Made by a program: the position numbers and the translations under genes
Assembly (NCBI RefSeq): GCF_000980895.1
Contig: NZ_LAZX01000079.1
Location: 1-55,309, forward strand
DNA: 55,309 bases
Source of the DNA: Sphingomonas sp. Ag1
GTDB lineage: Bacteria; Pseudomonadota; Alphaproteobacteria; Sphingomonadales; Sphingomonadaceae
Direction of reading: 5' to 3'
Shown here: one piece after another, positions 1 through 9,740 of the stretch
How the letters are laid out: each line of letters begins with the position of its first letter
Numbering within the stretch: position 1 is the first letter of the stretch
Notes under the pieces: model-generated
What the model was told of the DNA's origin: nothing
The model's database searches: none
Seen by the model: the letters and a program-made list of their open reading frames with translations, nothing else

Positions 1-1
1 G

Positions 2-1102
2 ACCTACAACCGCTTCTCCCAGGTGCAGCGCGCGCCCGGGCTGAACAGCGAAAGCTGGCTGATCGATGGCGGGCTGGACGTCTCTTATGAGGTGGACCTG
101 TTCGGCCGCGTCAGCCGCAACGTCGAGGCGGCGCGCGGCGACGTCGGCGCGGCCGAGGCGGATGCCGAGGCCGTGCGCGTGTCCGTCGTCGCGGAAACGA
201 CGCGCGCCTATGACGATGCGGCATCGGCGGCCGAGCGGCTGGCCGTGGCGGAGCGAATCGTCGCCTTGCTCGACCAGTCTCTGCGCGTCACCGAGCGGCG
301 CGTTGAGGTGGGCATGACGACGCCGCTCGACGCGACGCGCATCGCCGCGCTGCGCGACCAGCGGCGCGCCGACGTGCCGACGATCGCTGCCGAGCGGCAG
401 GCGGCGCTGTTCCGGCTGGCGACGCTGACCGGACGCACGCCGCAGGAGCTCCCGCCGGTCGCGGCACAGCGCGACCGGATGTTGCGCCTCGACCAGCCGA
501 TCCCGGTCGGCGACGGGGCAGGGCTGCTCGCCCGCCGGCCGGACGTGCGCGCCGCCGAACGGCGGCTCGCCGCGGCGACCGCGCGGATCGGCGTTGCGAC
601 GGCGGATCTCTATCCGCGCATCACGCTCGGCGGATCGATCGGGCAGACCAGCACGGGGCTGGGCAATCTGTTCGGCGGCGGGCCGCTCAACTGGCTGATC
701 GGGCCGCTGCTGAACTGGAACCTCAATCAGGGCCGCGCTCGCGCGCGGATCGCCGGGGCGGAGGCCGACACGCAAGCCGCGCTCGCCACGTTCGACGGCA
801 CGGTGCTGACCGCGCTGGAGGAGACGGAGACCGCCTTGTCCAATTACAAGCAGGCGATCGAGCGGCGCGCGGCGCTGAGCCAGGCGCGCGAGGCGGCGGA
901 ACGAGCGGCGCGGATCACCCGCGCGCAGCGGCGCGAGGGGCAGATCGACAGCCTGTCGCAGCTCGACACCGAACGCACCTTTGCCGATGCGGAGGCCGCG
1001 CTCGCGCTGGCGGACGCGCAGATCGCGCGCGCCCAGATCGACGTGTTTCGCGCGCTGGGCGGCGGCTGGCAGACCGGGGGGACGGTAGCGCCCCCCGGCT
1101 GA
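2..1102 (+). CDS. RND efflux outer-membrane factor, NodT/OprM-like (5' truncated by window edge)
   Basis: TolC-family outer-membrane channel that would form the exit duct of a tripartite RND pump. The reading frame is open to the first base of the window, so the N-terminus (signal peptide, probable lipobox) lies outside. About 366 residues are visible, out of a usual 450-500. They show the two OEP repeats: long Ala/Arg/Glu-rich helices (AEADAEAVRVSVVAETTRAY), then RRPDVRAAERRLAAATARIGVA and a Leu/Tyr-Pro strand (ADLYPRITLGGSIG), followed by LNWNLNQGRARARIAGAEA, all typical of the NodT family. The pump and adaptor genes are presumably upstream, off the window. The substrate cannot be told. Confidence 0.9.
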   Translation, partial: TYNRFSQVQRAPGLNSESWLIDGGLDVSYEVDLFGRVSRNVEAARGDVGAAEADAEAVRVSVVAETTRAYDDAASAAERLAVAERIVALLDQSLRVTERRVEVGMTTPLDATRIAALRDQRRADVPTIAAERQAALFRLATLTGRTPQELPPVAAQRDRMLRLDQPIPVGDGAGLLARRPDVRAAERRLAAATARIGVATADLYPRITLGGSIGQTSTGLGNLFGGGPLNWLIGPLLNWNLNQGRARARIAGAEADTQAALATFDGTVLTALEETETALSNYKQAIERRAALSQAREAAERAARITRAQRREGQIDSLSQLDTERTFADAEAALALADAQIARAQIDVFRALGGGWQTGGTVAPPG

Positions 1103-1188
1103 CCCGAATGCGGCTGATCGGCGCGGCATGATGCAATTGGCTGCGATGCGACTCGCAAAATCGCTTCTGGTGCGTTTAAGCGGTCGCC

Positions 1189-1620
1189 ATGACGATGCCG
1201 ACCGACGAGGAACTGGAAAAGCTGGGCGCTGCGTTCGATTTGTTCGCGCGCCGCTACAAGCTGGCGGAGGCGCTCGGGCCGGAAAAGCCGCTGAACGAGC
1301 TGGACAAGCAGATCCTCTCCTATGTCGCGAAGAATGACGGCTGCGGGCCGACCGATATCGCGCGCTATCTGGGGGTGGCCAACACCACCATCTCCTCCGC
1401 CACCGACCGGCTGGTGAAGCGCGATCTGCTTCGCCGGCAGCGGCCGGAGGCGGATCGGCGCGCCGTGGCGCTTCACCTGACGCCCGCGGGCGAGCGCCGG
1501 GTCGCCGTGCTTCAGGCGATGTATGGCGAGCTTCATCGCCGAATGCTCGCGCCGCTCGACCCCGTCGAGCGGCGGCAGATGATCGCCATGATGGCCAAGG
1601 TGGCAAATGACGACACTTGA
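1189..1620 (+). CDS. MarR family transcriptional regulator
   Basis: A 143-residue winged-helix repressor of normal MarR length. The DNA-binding core is about residues 40-100: GCGPTDIARYLGVANTTISSATDRLVKRDLLRR is the helix-turn-helix, followed by the wing RPEADRRAVALHLTPAGERR with the family D-x-R signature. The ATG at 1189 was chosen because the N-terminal dimerisation helix begins right after it; another ATG two codons later is possible. It is co-directional with, and 60 bp upstream of, the molybdenum hydroxylase genes. Together with the palindromic promoter in that gap, this suggests it controls them. The ligand is unknown. Confidence 0.88.
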   Translation: MTMPTDEELEKLGAAFDLFARRYKLAEALGPEKPLNELDKQILSYVAKNDGCGPTDIARYLGVANTTISSATDRLVKRDLLRRQRPEADRRAVALHLTPAGERRVAVLQAMYGELHRRMLAPLDPVERRQMIAMMAKVANDDT

Positions 1621-1644
1621 ATAGTACGAAGTTCGTGATACTTT
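1617..1644 (+). promoter_or_regulatory. Candidate promoter with embedded palindromic operator for the molybdenum hydroxylase operon
   Basis: A TTGAAT (1617-1622) and a TACTTT (1639-1644) are spaced by 16 bp. Between them sits ACGAA-G-TTCGT (1626-1636), a 5-bp inverted repeat flanked by AGT and ACT. The -35 overlaps the stop codon of the marR gene. An operator between -35 and -10 suits repression by a MarR dimer. Hexamer matches are only moderate, so this is inference. Confidence 0.45.
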
Positions 1645-1680
1645 CCTGACGGCGCGCAACGGCGTCGCCAGGAGAGGTTC

Positions 1681-2181
1681 ATGGCAATCACGATCAACGG
1701 CACCCCGGTCGATCCGCCGGCGGATGCGCGCGTCTCCCTGCTCGATCTGATGCGCGACCGGCTGCATCTCACCGGCACCAAGATCGGCTGCAATCAGGGC
1801 GCATGCGGCGCCTGCACGGTGCTGATCGACGGCCAGCGCGCGCTGTCGTGCCTGACGCTGGCGGTGCAGGCGGATGGCCGCTCGGTTACGACGATCGAGG
1901 GGCTGGGCGCCGACGGGCTCCACCCGCTGCAACGCGCGTTCCTTGAGCATGACGGCTTCCAGTGCGGCTATTGCACGCCGGGCCAGATCTGCGCCGCCAG
2001 CGCGATGCTGGAAGAAGTCGCCGCCGGCATGCCGAGCTATGTGACGCGCGACCTCGCCGCGCCAGCGCCGCTGATGCGCGAGGAAGTGCGCGAGCGGATG
2101 AGCGGCAATTTGTGCCGCTGCGGCGCGCATAACGGCATCATCGACGCGATCATGGCGGTGGCCGGGGAGCAGGCGGCATGA
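1681..2181 (+). CDS. Molybdenum hydroxylase, 2Fe-2S subunit (PaoA/CoxS-like)
   Basis: Iron-sulfur subunit of a xanthine-oxidase-family enzyme that passes electrons from the Mo centre to FAD. It is 166 residues long. The N-terminal plant-type ferredoxin domain carries [16 protein letters not shown], and the C-terminal helical [2Fe-2S] domain carries CGYCTPGQI and [12 protein letters not shown], so all eight cysteines are present. Unlike E. coli PaoA there is no Tat leader before [11 protein letters not shown], so the enzyme is probably cytoplasmic. A clear ribosome site (AGGAGAG) precedes the ATG. It overlaps the FAD-subunit gene by ATGA, indicating coupled translation. Confidence 0.95.
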   Translation: MAITINGTPVDPPADARVSLLDLMRDRLHLTGTKIGCNQGACGACTVLIDGQRALSCLTLAVQADGRSVTTIEGLGADGLHPLQRAFLEHDGFQCGYCTPGQICAASAMLEEVAAGMPSYVTRDLAAPAPLMREEVRERMSGNLCRCGAHNGIIDAIMAVAGEQAA

Positions 2182-3164
2182 CGCCGGTGCAATATCGGCG
2201 CGCCGAGAGCGCGAGCGACGCGATCCGGCTGGCCGGCACCGCAGGGCACCGGCTGCTCGGCGGTGGCACCAACCTGGTCGATCTGATGCGCAAGGGCGTC
2301 GAGCGGCCGGACACGCTGGTCGATGTGACCGGCCTTCCCGGCGCGATCGAGGAAGCGGCGGACGGCAGCATCGTGATCGGTGCCGGCGCGCGCAACAGCG
2401 CGATCGCCGCTCACCCGCTGATCCGCGCCCGCTATCCGATGCTGTCGCGCGCGATCCTCGCCGGCGCGTCGGCGCAGATCCGCAACATGGCGACGGCGGG
2501 CGGCAACCTCCTGCAGCGGACGCGCTGCGTCTATTTCGCGGATGCCGCGGGTTCGCGCTGCAACAAGCGCGCGCCGGGCAGCGGCTGCGACGCGATCGGC
2601 GGCTTCACGCGCTATCACGCGATCCTCGGTACCTCGCCCGCCTGCATCGCCACGCATCCCTCGGACATGGCGGTGGCGCTCGCCGCGCTCGACGCGCGGG
2701 TGCATGTCGCCGGGGCGGAGGGCGCGCGCGTCCTGCCGCTGACCGACTTCCACCGCTTGCCGGGCGACCGTCCCGATATCGAAACGCAGCTGGCGCCGGG
2801 CGAGGTGATCGTCGCGATCGAGCTGCCGCCGTCGTGCCTCGCGCCGCGATCGGATTATCGCAAGGTGCGCGATCGCGCCTCCTATGCCTTTGCGCTCGTC
2901 TCGGTCGCGGCGGGGCTGGTGATCGAGAACGGGCGCATCGCGGAGGCCCGGATCGCGCTGGGCGGCGTGGCGCACAAGCCATGGCGGGCGTGGCGCGCGG
3001 AGGCGGCGCTGCAAGGCGAAGCGCCAGGCGAGGCGGCGTTCATGGCAGCGGCCGAGGCGGAGCTTGCCGCCGCCGATCCGCAGCCGGGCAATATGTTCAA
3101 GGTGACGCTGGCGACGCGGACGCTCGCCGCCACTCTTTCCGCTCTTTGCGAGGATCAGGCATGA
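2178..3164 (+). CDS. Molybdenum hydroxylase, FAD-binding subunit (PaoB-like, with extra Fe-S cysteines)
   Basis: A 328-residue FAD subunit of the CoxM/XdhB family. The flavin loop is seen in [19 protein letters not shown] and in [18 protein letters not shown]. The segment from TRCVYFADA through [10 protein letters not shown] to [16 protein letters not shown] carries the four-cysteine insertion that binds an additional [4Fe-4S] cluster in PaoB/YagS-type and 4-hydroxybenzoyl-CoA-reductase-type enzymes. The C-terminal CO-dehydrogenase flavoprotein domain follows ([15 protein letters not shown]). It overlaps both neighbours by ATGA, so all three subunits should be made together. Confidence 0.94.
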   Translation: MTPVQYRRAESASDAIRLAGTAGHRLLGGGTNLVDLMRKGVERPDTLVDVTGLPGAIEEAADGSIVIGAGARNSAIAAHPLIRARYPMLSRAILAGASAQIRNMATAGGNLLQRTRCVYFADAAGSRCNKRAPGSGCDAIGGFTRYHAILGTSPACIATHPSDMAVALAALDARVHVAGAEGARVLPLTDFHRLPGDRPDIETQLAPGEVIVAIELPPSCLAPRSDYRKVRDRASYAFALVSVAAGLVIENGRIAEARIALGGVAHKPWRAWRAEAALQGEAPGEAAFMAAAEAELAAADPQPGNMFKVTLATRTLAATLSALCEDQA

Positions 3165-5473
3165 GCAGGGTACAGAATGTCCTCGTCGGCACGGTGCGCA
3201 GCGCACTCGGCTGGGTTCCCGCGCAATGGCTGCCCGGTGGCACGCCCGATCCGCTGATCGGCCGCCGCGGCGCAGTGGGGCGGCAGGCGGCGCGGCTCGA
3301 CGGCGATGCCAAGGTGCAGGGGCAGGCGCGCTTCGCCGCCGAAGTGCCGCTGGACCAGCTGTGCTACGCCGCGCTCGTCCACAGCACGATCACGCGCGGG
3401 CGGATCACGCGGCTCGACACGGCGCGCGCCGAGGCGGCCGATGGCGTGCTGCTGGTCGTCACGCATCACAACATGCCGCGCGTGTCCGGCCCCTCGCTGA
3501 TCGCGATCACCGATCCGACCGCGGTGGGCAACAGCAGCCTGCCGATCCTTCAGGACGATCAGGTCCATTATAACGGCCAGGTCGTCGCCGCCGTCGTCGC
3601 GGAAACGCAGGAGCAGGCCGATCATGCCGCATCGCTGATCGCGATCGACTATGCTGCCGAGCCCGCCGAGACCCGCTTCGAGGAAGCGAAGTCCGGCGCG
3701 CGCATCATCCCGTCGCTACTGATGGAGCGCAATCACCTGTCGCTCGGCAAGGCGGAGCGGGAACTCGCCCGCGCGGCGCATGCGGTGGACAATATCTATC
3801 GCACGCCCTGGCAGAACCATAATGCGATCGAGCTTCACGCGCTGACCGTCGCGTGGGAGGGCGAAAAGCTCACCGTGCACGACACGACGCAAATGATCGC
3901 GTCGGAGGCGGCGACGCTGGCCAAATTGTTCGGCCTGAAGCGTGAGGATGTGCGCGTTCTCTCGCCCTTCGTCGGCGGCGGTTTCGGCGGCAAGGGCTTC
4001 TGGGATCATCAGGTGGTCGCCGTCGCGGCGGCGCGGATGGTCGGCCGCCCGCTTCGGCTGCAGCTCAGCCGCGAGAGCGTCTATCGCATCGTCGGCGGGC
4101 GAAGCGCGACCGAGCAGCGCGTGGCGCTTGGCGCCGATACGGAAGGCCGCTTCACCGCGCTGATCCATAACGGCTATTCGGTGATGCCGCCCTATGGCGC
4201 CTGCCCCGAGGCCTATACGCTCGGCACGCGATCGGCCTATCGCGCCAAGAGCTTTGAGATCCTGCAACGCCATATCGACATGGCGGTGGTGCCCAACACC
4301 TTCATGCGCGCGCCCGGCGAGGCGATCGGCACCTTTGCGCTGGAAAGCGCGGTCGACGAACTGGCGCACGAACTGGCGATCGATCCGATCGAGCTTCGCC
4401 TGCGCAACCTGCCCGACAAGCACCCGATCACCGGCGCGCCCTTCTCGCAACATGCCCCGGCCAAATCCTGGGCGGACGGCGCGGCGCGCTTCGGTTGGGA
4501 TCGCCGCTCCGCCACCCCCGGCGCGCGGCGCGAGGGCGAATGGCGCATCGGCATGGGCTGCGGCAGCGGCAGTTTTCCTTATATCCGCATGCCCGGCGCC
4601 GCCGTGCGCCTGACGATCCGGCGCGATGGCGGCGCGACGCTCGCCTGCTCGGCGCAGGAAATGGGCATGGGCACCTCGACCGTGCTGGCGCAGCAGGTTG
4701 CCGACCGGCTCGGCATCCCGCTCGACGCCGTCGTGATCGAAACCGGCGATTCCGATCTGCCGCCGGCGCCGATGGCGGGCGGATCGGGGCAAAGCGTGTC
4801 GATCGCCGGCGCGCTGCTCGCCGCGTCGGAGAAGCTGCCGGGCGAATTGCTCCCGCTGGCCGGCAATGACAGCCCGCTGGCCGGATTGCGCCCGGGGGAG
4901 ATCCGATTGGGGCAGAAAGGCATGGCAAGCGCGGCCGATCCCAGCCGGCACGAAAGCTTCCGCTCGATCCTCACCCGCGCCAATCTCGACGAAGTGAGCG
5001 TCACCGCCACCGGCACGCCGCCGCTGGAAATGATGAAATTCGCCATGCACTCCACCGCCGCGATGTTCTGCGAGCTTCGCGTCAGCGACGTGACCGGGGA
5101 AATCCGCGTCGATCGCCTGCTCGGCTCGTTCGATTGCGGCGCGATCCTCAACCCGCGCACCGCCGCCAGCCAGTTTCGCGGCGGCATGATCATGGGCCTT
5201 GGCCTGGCGCTCACCGAGGAGACGTTGCTCGACGAACGCAGCGGGCGGATCATGAACCCGACGCTGGCCGATTATCACATCCCCGCGCACCTCGACGTGC
5301 CCGATATCGAGGTGATGTGGACCGGCATCCCCGACCCGCGATCGCCGCTCGGCGCGCGCGGGATCGGCGAGATCGGCATCACCGGCGTCGCCGCGGCTGT
5401 CGCCAATGCGGTGTTCAACGCCACCGGCAAACGCGTGCGCGACCTGCCGATCACGCTCGACAAATTGCTGTGA
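3161..5473 (+). CDS. Molybdenum hydroxylase, molybdopterin-binding large subunit (PaoC-like aldehyde oxidoreductase)
   Basis: A 770-residue catalytic subunit of the xanthine-oxidase family. The ATG at 3161 overlaps the FAD gene by ATGA, and the frame runs further upstream without a better start. Landmarks are the a/b-hammerhead domain ([22 protein letters not shown]), the Mo-cofactor loop [37 protein letters not shown], the Q-rich loop [21 protein letters not shown] and GGSGQSVS, and near the C-terminus [20 protein letters not shown] with the conserved catalytic glutamate. The set resembles E. coli PaoABC, which oxidises aromatic aldehydes with a molybdopterin cytosine dinucleotide cofactor. 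No PaoD/XdhC-type maturation gene is next to it. The actual substrate is not known. Confidence 0.94.
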   Translation: MSRVQNVLVGTVRSALGWVPAQWLPGGTPDPLIGRRGAVGRQAARLDGDAKVQGQARFAAEVPLDQLCYAALVHSTITRGRITRLDTARAEAADGVLLVVTHHNMPRVSGPSLIAITDPTAVGNSSLPILQDDQVHYNGQVVAAVVAETQEQADHAASLIAIDYAAEPAETRFEEAKSGARIIPSLLMERNHLSLGKAERELARAAHAVDNIYRTPWQNHNAIELHALTVAWEGEKLTVHDTTQMIASEAATLAKLFGLKREDVRVLSPFVGGGFGGKGFWDHQVVAVAAARMVGRPLRLQLSRESVYRIVGGRSATEQRVALGADTEGRFTALIHNGYSVMPPYGACPEAYTLGTRSAYRAKSFEILQRHIDMAVVPNTFMRAPGEAIGTFALESAVDELAHELAIDPIELRLRNLPDKHPITGAPFSQHAPAKSWADGAARFGWDRRSATPGARREGEWRIGMGCGSGSFPYIRMPGAAVRLTIRRDGGATLACSAQEMGMGTSTVLAQQVADRLGIPLDAVVIETGDSDLPPAPMAGGSGQSVSIAGALLAASEKLPGELLPLAGNDSPLAGLRPGEIRLGQKGMASAADPSRHESFRSILTRANLDEVSVTATGTPPLEMMKFAMHSTAAMFCELRVSDVTGEIRVDRLLGSFDCGAILNPRTAASQFRGGMIMGLGLALTEETLLDERSGRIMNPTLADYHIPAHLDVPDIEVMWTGIPDPRSPLGARGIGEIGITGVAAAVANAVFNATGKRVRDLPITLDKLL

Positions 5474-5658
5474 CGTGACGAGGGCGGCACCGTCGGTGAG
5501 AGTACCGCCGGTCGCCGCCAGATACCGGCACCACCGGCCCTGAAGGGGGCAATTGCACAACCTGGATTAAAGCATCCCGGCACAGGCTTTGCTGTCCGGG
5601 AACCGGCGGCCGTTCGGTGACTTACCAACGCATCGTTGACGTCAATTGAGGAAGACAG

Positions 5659-7893
5659 ATGTCGCGGACGGCGACCATTGCCTCGCCACTTCGGGCCATT
5701 CCCCCGGCCAGTCCCTATGTCATCGGCCTACGCGACATGCTGCGCGATCGGGCGCCCCCCATCGCCCGCTTCGATGTCGGTGATCTCACTGTCGAGGTGA
5801 AGGCATCGCGCGATTCCATCTTTGCCATCGTGCGGCGTCCGGGCGCGGGCGGCCTTGCGATCCGCGCCGCCTTCCTGCCGGTCGAATTCACCTGCCGGAA
5901 GGTGCGGGCCCAGCCCGGCGAGGCGGTGCGGCTGCGTCTCACCAGCGCGATCGGCGAGCATCTGATCGGTTTTGCCGCGAACCGTGACACGCTGGAGCAG
6001 TTGCGGGTCATCACCCACTTCACCCCCGCGGAACCGATCGTCCTGCCCTTTGTGCCGCGCGACCTCTACCCGCTGGGCCCGCACGACGATCCGCTGCAGG
6101 CGCAGGGCACCGTCGCCGCGTCGCAGCGCGGGATCAACACCGGCCTCGTCTATTTCCGCCTGGACGAGCCGGCCTTCGGCAACGTCCTCTATGTCCAGAA
6201 CCTGACCGCGCTGAACGACTATCTCCGCGCCACCGATACCAAGCCGCGCGAGATTGTCGGCGGTGTCTGGCCGGAGCTTGGCTGCAGCCTGCCGACGCCC
6301 CCGCCCAACGCTGATCCGGCGGAGGTCGCGCTGGCGGCCGGCCAGACGGTGACGCTGTCGGACGCGATCCTGATCGTCCGCCATCACGCGCCGCCACACG
6401 AACGCGCATCGGCGCGCCAGTTCGTCCAGATGCTGGGCGCCGCCTACCGGCTGCTGGATCTGCCGCCGGTCGACTATCGCGACTGGGTCGATCGCGCGGA
6501 CCGCACCGCGCGCGACCTGGACGAGGCGCCGGAGGCGACGATCCGCCATTACGGCCACCGCTACGTCCATCCCTATACCGCGGCGGAATATCCCGACATC
6601 ATGGTGCAGATGTCGGTCATCACCGCGCTGCACGACTGGGGCAAGTGGCGCGGGGAGGCGCATCCGCTGAAAGCGGCGCTGAAGGCCGGCCTGCGCAAAT
6701 TCTATGACCCGAAGCTGCGTACGCTGCGCCGCTACCTGCCCAATGTCGGCAAGGACAAGAATGCCGACGCGGTCGACAGCTGGTACCTGTATCACCCGCT
6801 CGTCAACCTGGGCTTCCTCGCCCTCGACGGGGAGGCCGACGCGCGCGAGCTGTTCCTGGGGTCGATCGACTATGCGGTGAAGGCGGCGCAGCATTTCGAC
6901 TATCAATGGCCGGTGCAATATGACGTCACCGACTTTTCGGTGATCGAGCGCGATGCCCCCGCCGACGGCCGCGGGCAGACTGACGTGGGCGGCGTCTACG
7001 CCTGGGTGATGCTGCAGGCGTTCGAACTGACCGACGACAAACGCTTTCTGGACGAGGCGCGCGCCGCGATCGACGCTGCGATGGGACTGCGCTTCAACGT
7101 CAATTACCAGGCCAATCTCACGGCCTGGGGCGCGGCGGCCTGCATGCGCCTGTGGCGGATAACCAACCAGGACGTCTATCGCGAACAAAGCTACGTCTAT
7201 CTCGCGAGCTTCCTGCACAATGCGGTGATCTGGCAAAGCCGCCTCGACCATGCGGTGCATTACGAAACGTTCATGGCGGTCACGTGCCTGCAGGACGCGC
7301 CCTACATGGCCATGTACGAATGTTTCGACAGCTTCGTCGCCTTTGAACATTATCTCGACGACGGCGGCCCGGATCTGGAGCCGGAGGCGCGAATGCTGAT
7401 TGCCGAATATGGCAAATACGCCCTGTCGCGCGCCTGGTATTATTATCCCGACGCGCTGCCGCCGGAGGTGATCGCCGATCAGCAGCGGGAGAGCAACGGC
7501 CATGTCGACCGCGCGCTCTCCTTCCCGCTGGAGGACCTGTACCCGGACGGCCAGCCCGCCGGGCAGGTCGGGCAGGAGGTCTATGGCGCGGGCGCGGCCT
7601 TCATCTTCTGCACGCGCGCCTTCCACCATGTCGAGGGCGCGCCGTTCCTGCTGTTCTGCGACAATCTGGTCCGCGCGGTGGAACGGACCGGCGATCATTC
7701 GCTGACAATCCTCCTCGACGGTGGGGAGACGTGCGTGGCGAACCTCCGGCTGGTGCGGCTGAAACGGCGGACGCTGCCCCGGAGCAATGTCACCACCGCC
7801 GGGGGCGACGCGATCCGCCCCCACACGGTCTCCCGCGACCGGATCGACTATCACGTCCCGGCGAACGGCCGCCTCATCCTCACCTGGGAATAA
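5659..7893 (+). CDS. Uncharacterised 744-residue protein, possible (alpha/alpha)6-barrel carbohydrate-active enzyme
   Basis: I do not recognise the family. Residues ~1-270 look beta-rich. From ~300 on the protein has repeated helical hairpins with aromatic/acidic loops (HDWGKWRGEAHPLK, DSWYLYHPLVNLGFLAL, YDVTDFSVIERDAP, AFELTDDKRFLDEARAAIDAA, ALSRAWYYYPDALPP). This pattern is seen in six-hairpin glycosidases, epimerases and polysaccharide lyases. A short beta region ends it. There is no signal peptide, so it should be cytoplasmic. A ribosome site (GAGGAAGA) precedes the ATG. It ends 2 bp before an SDR gene, which suggests a two-gene operon, perhaps for sugar or polyol metabolism. Function is open. 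Confidence 0.75.
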   Translation: MSRTATIASPLRAIPPASPYVIGLRDMLRDRAPPIARFDVGDLTVEVKASRDSIFAIVRRPGAGGLAIRAAFLPVEFTCRKVRAQPGEAVRLRLTSAIGEHLIGFAANRDTLEQLRVITHFTPAEPIVLPFVPRDLYPLGPHDDPLQAQGTVAASQRGINTGLVYFRLDEPAFGNVLYVQNLTALNDYLRATDTKPREIVGGVWPELGCSLPTPPPNADPAEVALAAGQTVTLSDAILIVRHHAPPHERASARQFVQMLGAAYRLLDLPPVDYRDWVDRADRTARDLDEAPEATIRHYGHRYVHPYTAAEYPDIMVQMSVITALHDWGKWRGEAHPLKAALKAGLRKFYDPKLRTLRRYLPNVGKDKNADAVDSWYLYHPLVNLGFLALDGEADARELFLGSIDYAVKAAQHFDYQWPVQYDVTDFSVIERDAPADGRGQTDVGGVYAWVMLQAFELTDDKRFLDEARAAIDAAMGLRFNVNYQANLTAWGAAACMRLWRITNQDVYREQSYVYLASFLHNAVIWQSRLDHAVHYETFMAVTCLQDAPYMAMYECFDSFVAFEHYLDDGGPDLEPEARMLIAEYGKYALSRAWYYYPDALPPEVIADQQRESNGHVDRALSFPLEDLYPDGQPAGQVGQEVYGAGAAFIFCTRAFHHVEGAPFLLFCDNLVRAVERTGDHSLTILLDGGETCVANLRLVRLKRRTLPRSNVTTAGGDAIRPHTVSRDRIDYHVPANGRLILTWE

Positions 7894-7895
7894 TC

Positions 7896-8647
7896 ATGCT
7901 GATCGATCGTCGCGGTCTTGCCGGCAAACGCATCCTGCTGACGGGCGGGACGACGGGCTTTGGCCGCGCGACGCTGGCGCTGCTCGCCGCCGATGGCGCG
8001 CGCGTGCTCACCTTCGGGCGCGATCGCGCGGCGTTGGACGATGCGCTCGACGATGCGCGGACAAGGGTGACGGGGGAGGGGGAGGTCAGCGGCCTCACCG
8101 CCGACGTGGCAACCCGCGCCGGCATCGACGCGGTGTTCGCGGCGGTCGACGAAAGGCTTGGCGGGCTCGACATGCTGGTGGCCTGCGCGGCGCTCGGCGC
8201 CCAGCCGATCGACGAGATGGGGGACGACGACTGGCGCTACGTCGTCGACACCAATCTGGTTGGCTATCTCGCCTGTGCCCGCGCTGCGCTCACCCGGATG
8301 AAACGCCAGGAGGGCGGGCACCTGCTGTTCGTGGGTCGATCAGCGCCGAGGTCAAGGCGGTGGGCGAAAGCGTCTATGCCGCCACCAAGGCCGGCATCCA
8401 GGCCTTTGCCGAAACGCTGCGCAAGGAGGTCGCGCACGTTGACATCAAGGTCAGCGTGATCCAGCCCGGATCGGTCGATACCGACATGCAGGAATGCAGC
8501 GGGCAGGAGCGTGCCGCCGCGCTCACCGATCACCGGATGCTGCACGCCCGCGAGGTGGCGGAGGCGATCCACTTCATCCTGACCCGCGGCCCCGCCACTG
8601 ACATCGTCAACCTGCGGATCGAACCGCGTCTTCAGAAAACCGCCTGA
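7896..8647 (+). pseudogene. SDR family oxidoreductase, broken by one frameshift
   Basis: A classical short-chain dehydrogenase split across two frames. The first frame runs from ATG 7896: MLIDRRGLAGKRILLTGGTTGFGRATLALL is the TGxxxGxG NAD(P) loop, followed by the LVACAALG and DTNLVGYLACARAAL segments and HLLFVG. At about 8334-8336 the homology leaves this frame and resumes in the next with SISAEVKAVGESVYAATKAGIQAFAETL, containing the catalytic Ser and YxxxK, and runs to a stop at 8647. One missing base (GGTCGATC where GGTTCGATC would restore the frame) explains it. Joined, it would give about 250 residues, the normal SDR length. It is either a recent null allele or a sequencing error. Confidence 0.85.
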
Positions 8648-8743
8648 TCGCGCGCCGACCCGGCCCGAATGGTTTGTATATTCCGGTTCGTGCCACGATG
8701 CTCTTCCGCAGCACTGCACTGGCCATGTAATGGGAGAGGATCG

Positions 8744-9718
8744 ATGACCATGACCGACAACAGGGCTGAATCGCAGCTTCAGCCGGTCACGGCGCGTGCG
8801 GTCAGCTATTCCGGCATCGGCGGTCCTGATGTGATCTCGATCATCGAGCGCAGCGTCCGTGCCCCCGCCGCGCGCGAGGTGCGGCTGCGGGTTCATGCCG
8901 CGGCGGTCAACCCGACCGACATCGCCTGGCGCGACCCGGGCCGTCCCGACGGCCAGTGGCCGCTGATGCCCGGGATGGATGCGGCCGGGGTGGTGGAGGC
9001 GATCGGCCCTGACGTCATGCGCCTGTCGGTCGGCGACAAGGTGATGGCGGCGGTCCTGCCGGGCGGGCCGGACGGCGGCGCGCAGGCCAGCTACGTCGTC
9101 GTGCCCGAGGCGTCGGTGGTGACGATCCCCGCCGACACGTCCATCACCGAGGCGGCGACGCTGCCGATGAACGGGCTCACCGCGCTGTGTGCGCTGGACC
9201 ATGCCGGGCTGTCGGCGGGCCAGGTGCTGGCGGTCAGCGGCGGGGCGGGGCTGCTCGCGCATTATGCCATCGCCATCGCCAACAGCCGCGGCATCACCGT
9301 CGTCGCCGACGCGAAGCCGGAGGAGGAGGATCTTGTGCGCGGCTATGGCGCCAGCATCGTCATCCCGCGCAGCGATGATTTCGCCGGCGCGGTCCGCCAG
9401 GTGGTGCCCGATGGCGCCGACGCGCTGCTCGACACCGCGCTGCTGGGCGAGGCGGGGTTCGGTGCGCTGCGCGATGGCGGGGTGTATCTGCCCGTGCGCG
9501 GCTGGAACAAGGGCGCCGAGCGCGGCATCGCGGTGAAGCCGGTCTGGGTCCGCACGGTGCTGGAACGGACCGACTGGCTCGAATTGCTGCGCAGCCTGGT
9601 GGAGGACGGCACGATCACGCTGCGCGTCGCCGGGGAATTCCCGTTAGAGGAGGTCGCCCGCGCGCAGCAACTGCTCGCCGCCGGCGGGATGCGCGGACGC
9701 CCGGTTCTCGTCATGTAA
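8744..9718 (+). CDS. Zinc-independent quinone oxidoreductase / MDR-family alcohol dehydrogenase
   Basis: A 324-residue medium-chain dehydrogenase/reductase. The ATG at 8744 follows GGGAGAGGA; the frame opens 25 codons earlier without a ribosome site. The GroES-like domain is seen in VRLRVHAAAVNPTDIAWRDPG and MPGMDAAGVVEAIGPDVMRLSVGDKVMA. The Rossmann domain has AVSGGAGLLAHYAIAIA. The catalytic and structural zinc cysteines of true alcohol dehydrogenases are absent, which points to the NADPH:quinone reductase (QOR) branch. It probably reduces quinones or enones in the cytoplasm. It is separated by ~95 bp from the broken SDR, so it may have its own promoter. Confidence 0.85.
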   Translation: MTMTDNRAESQLQPVTARAVSYSGIGGPDVISIIERSVRAPAAREVRLRVHAAAVNPTDIAWRDPGRPDGQWPLMPGMDAAGVVEAIGPDVMRLSVGDKVMAAVLPGGPDGGAQASYVVVPEASVVTIPADTSITEAATLPMNGLTALCALDHAGLSAGQVLAVSGGAGLLAHYAIAIANSRGITVVADAKPEEEDLVRGYGASIVIPRSDDFAGAVRQVVPDGADALLDTALLGEAGFGALRDGGVYLPVRGWNKGAERGIAVKPVWVRTVLERTDWLELLRSLVEDGTITLRVAGEFPLEEVARAQQLLAAGGMRGRPVLVM

Positions 9719-9740
9719 GCGGACGCACAGCCCGCCCGCA

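Noticed and set aside
5576..5600. Hairpin CCCGGCACAG/CTGTCCGGG after the molybdenum hydroxylase genes
   Set aside because: Has a bulge and no T tract; could be chance in GC-rich sequence. The 185-bp gap holds nothing else recognisable.
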